DNA of 64,000 nt, taken from contig OZ024888.1 of NCBI GenBank assembly GCA_964017195.1, positions 14,995,701-15,059,700 on the forward strand, written 5' to 3'. Made by a program: the position numbers and the translations under genes. Below the pieces are notes generated by a model. The model saw nothing but the letters and a program-made list of their open reading frames with translations. It made no database searches and was not told the DNA's origin. The stretch is from Siderastrea radians. Its lineage: Eukaryota; Cnidaria; Anthozoa; Scleractinia; Rhizangiidae. Positions 62,898-64,000 of the stretch are shown in pieces. Every line of letters begins with the position of its first letter. Position 1 is the first letter of the stretch.

Positions 62898-64000
62898 ATG
62901 TTATCCTTCAAGTCTGTTAAAACAATATAGCTCAGCATGTGGAATATGAAACCACACGAGACAATTGCCCGCTTTTGTATTAAAAAATAGGAGTGTCATG
63001 TATGGAGGCGTCTCTTTACTTGGAGATGTGAATATTGAAACACCCCGACAGGGGTGTGGGTGTGTGTGTGCGTGGTGGGGTGGGGTGGGGGTTTCATATG
63101 GAAATGACAGCGATGCTCATCCTCTCACTTAGGAGTTAGGGGTACAAATCAAGAAGTTTGGTCTCAGGGTGCTCAGGAAGAAACAGCAATATTAGAGAGG
63201 AAATTTTTAATGCCATTTCAACTTCTATCTATTTATCAGTCGTCTTAAAAGTGATATCTTTTAGGAGCCTCCTTTAGGGGGTTAAACTCCAAATTTCCAA
63301 TGAGCATCCAAATCCTTTTCATATGGGAGTTCCCCCCACCCCCTGTCAAACACCTGCACCATCAAACTGAGTATTATTGGCCACGTCTTTTATTTTTTTA
63401 AATTGGAGAATGGTCACATATATTTTTTGGGTGAAGGGCCAATAATTTTTTTCTAGGTCAGTATTTTAATTTTACGAGTTTTATAAGTCCAAACACCATA
63501 GTTATGTACTATTTAAAAACATTTTGAAAACAATGACTCCATAAATTATGTAAACAATCATTTGTAAATAATGTAAGCGGTTGCATCAGGAAGAGAATAG
63601 ATTCACCAATGATTTTGCTACTCTCCACTGAATTCTTTAATTAAGAGTACAGCAACAATAATGTAATGAAATGACACGAATGCTTATTTTGTTTACGTCA
63701 TACAAAATATTTCAAGAAACAAATGTGTTTTCAAGTACAGTAACAATAATAATGTAATGAAATGACATGAACGCTTATATATTTTGTTTGTGTGAAGTGT
63801 CATACAAAATATTTAAAGAAACAAATTTATTTTCAAGTTTTCAAACAGTCCTAAAGTTCTGAATAAATAAAACCGGCATTCTTGCTAATTAATGCACCTA
63901 TCAATTTAAGGCCGGCGGGGGGAGGGCGGGGGAGGCAGGGCATGGGGTGGGGATTTGATTGTTATTGTTGGCCCTGGGGTGGGTCTTTTGACTGATCTTG
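62898..64000. other. Downstream region, simple repeats and a worn MITE
   Basis: (TG)n/(GGGGT)n tract at 63054-63090; a diverged relative of the CTCCCATATG MITE at 63091-63330; a tandem pair of about 115-bp units sharing 'ACAATAATGTAATGAAATGACA' around 63650-63830. No further gene is seen. Confidence 0.45.
63091..63330. mobile_element. Diverged MITE related to 49719-50113
   Basis: Left 'TTTCATATGGAAATGACAGCGATGCTCATC' region and right 'GAGCATCCAAATCC...CATATGGGAG' are inverted and share the CATATGG/GATGCTC motifs of the better-preserved copy. Confidence 0.5.

Overview
The window is animal nuclear DNA, most likely from a stony coral or a close hexacorallian (inference, not tested). It is AT-rich, its host genes are split by phase-consistent GT/AG introns, and about half of the non-coding sequence consists of recognisable DNA transposons, foldback MITEs and non-LTR retrotransposons of kinds common in cnidarian genomes. 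No bacterial, operon-like or CRISPR structure is present.

Layout. 1-6.8 kb is gene-poor. A single-exon gene at 6826-7239 (+) encodes a small protein with two BH3-like motifs. 7.5-15 kb holds MITEs, an unrecognised open frame (11873-12556, -), a LINE 3' fragment (13.4-14.2 kb, -) and a tRNA-Glu(CTC) (15106-15177, +). A five-exon FoxJ2/3 forkhead gene fills 15962-23269 (+), with tandem CRE-like sites just upstream. 23.5-32.6 kb is intergenic and full of nested MITEs. A complete twelve-exon DDOST/OST48 gene (oligosaccharyltransferase subunit) runs on the minus strand from 44842 to 32640, so it converges with FoxJ; several DNA elements sit in its introns. A second small dual-BH3 gene with a C-terminal membrane segment is at 47885-48319 (+), followed by a candidate minus-strand exon. 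49-53 kb is MITE-rich. 53018-60397 is a structurally complete but dead Tx1/L1-type LINE with a 16-bp target-site duplication, interrupted by a degenerate Merlin transposon and a 144-bp MITE. It is followed by a second LINE fragment and an intact two-exon PIF/Harbinger transposase gene (61315-62897, +).

The host genes do not form a functional cluster: FoxJ2/3 is a transcription factor, DDOST is ER N-glycosylation machinery, and the two BH3 proteins are predicted apoptosis regulators. The most interesting content is the pair of dual-BH3 genes. Secondary interest lies in a 240-bp tandem duplication across the last FoxJ intron/exon junction, and in several nested transposon insertions whose empty sites can be read directly from the host element's other arm or reading frame.
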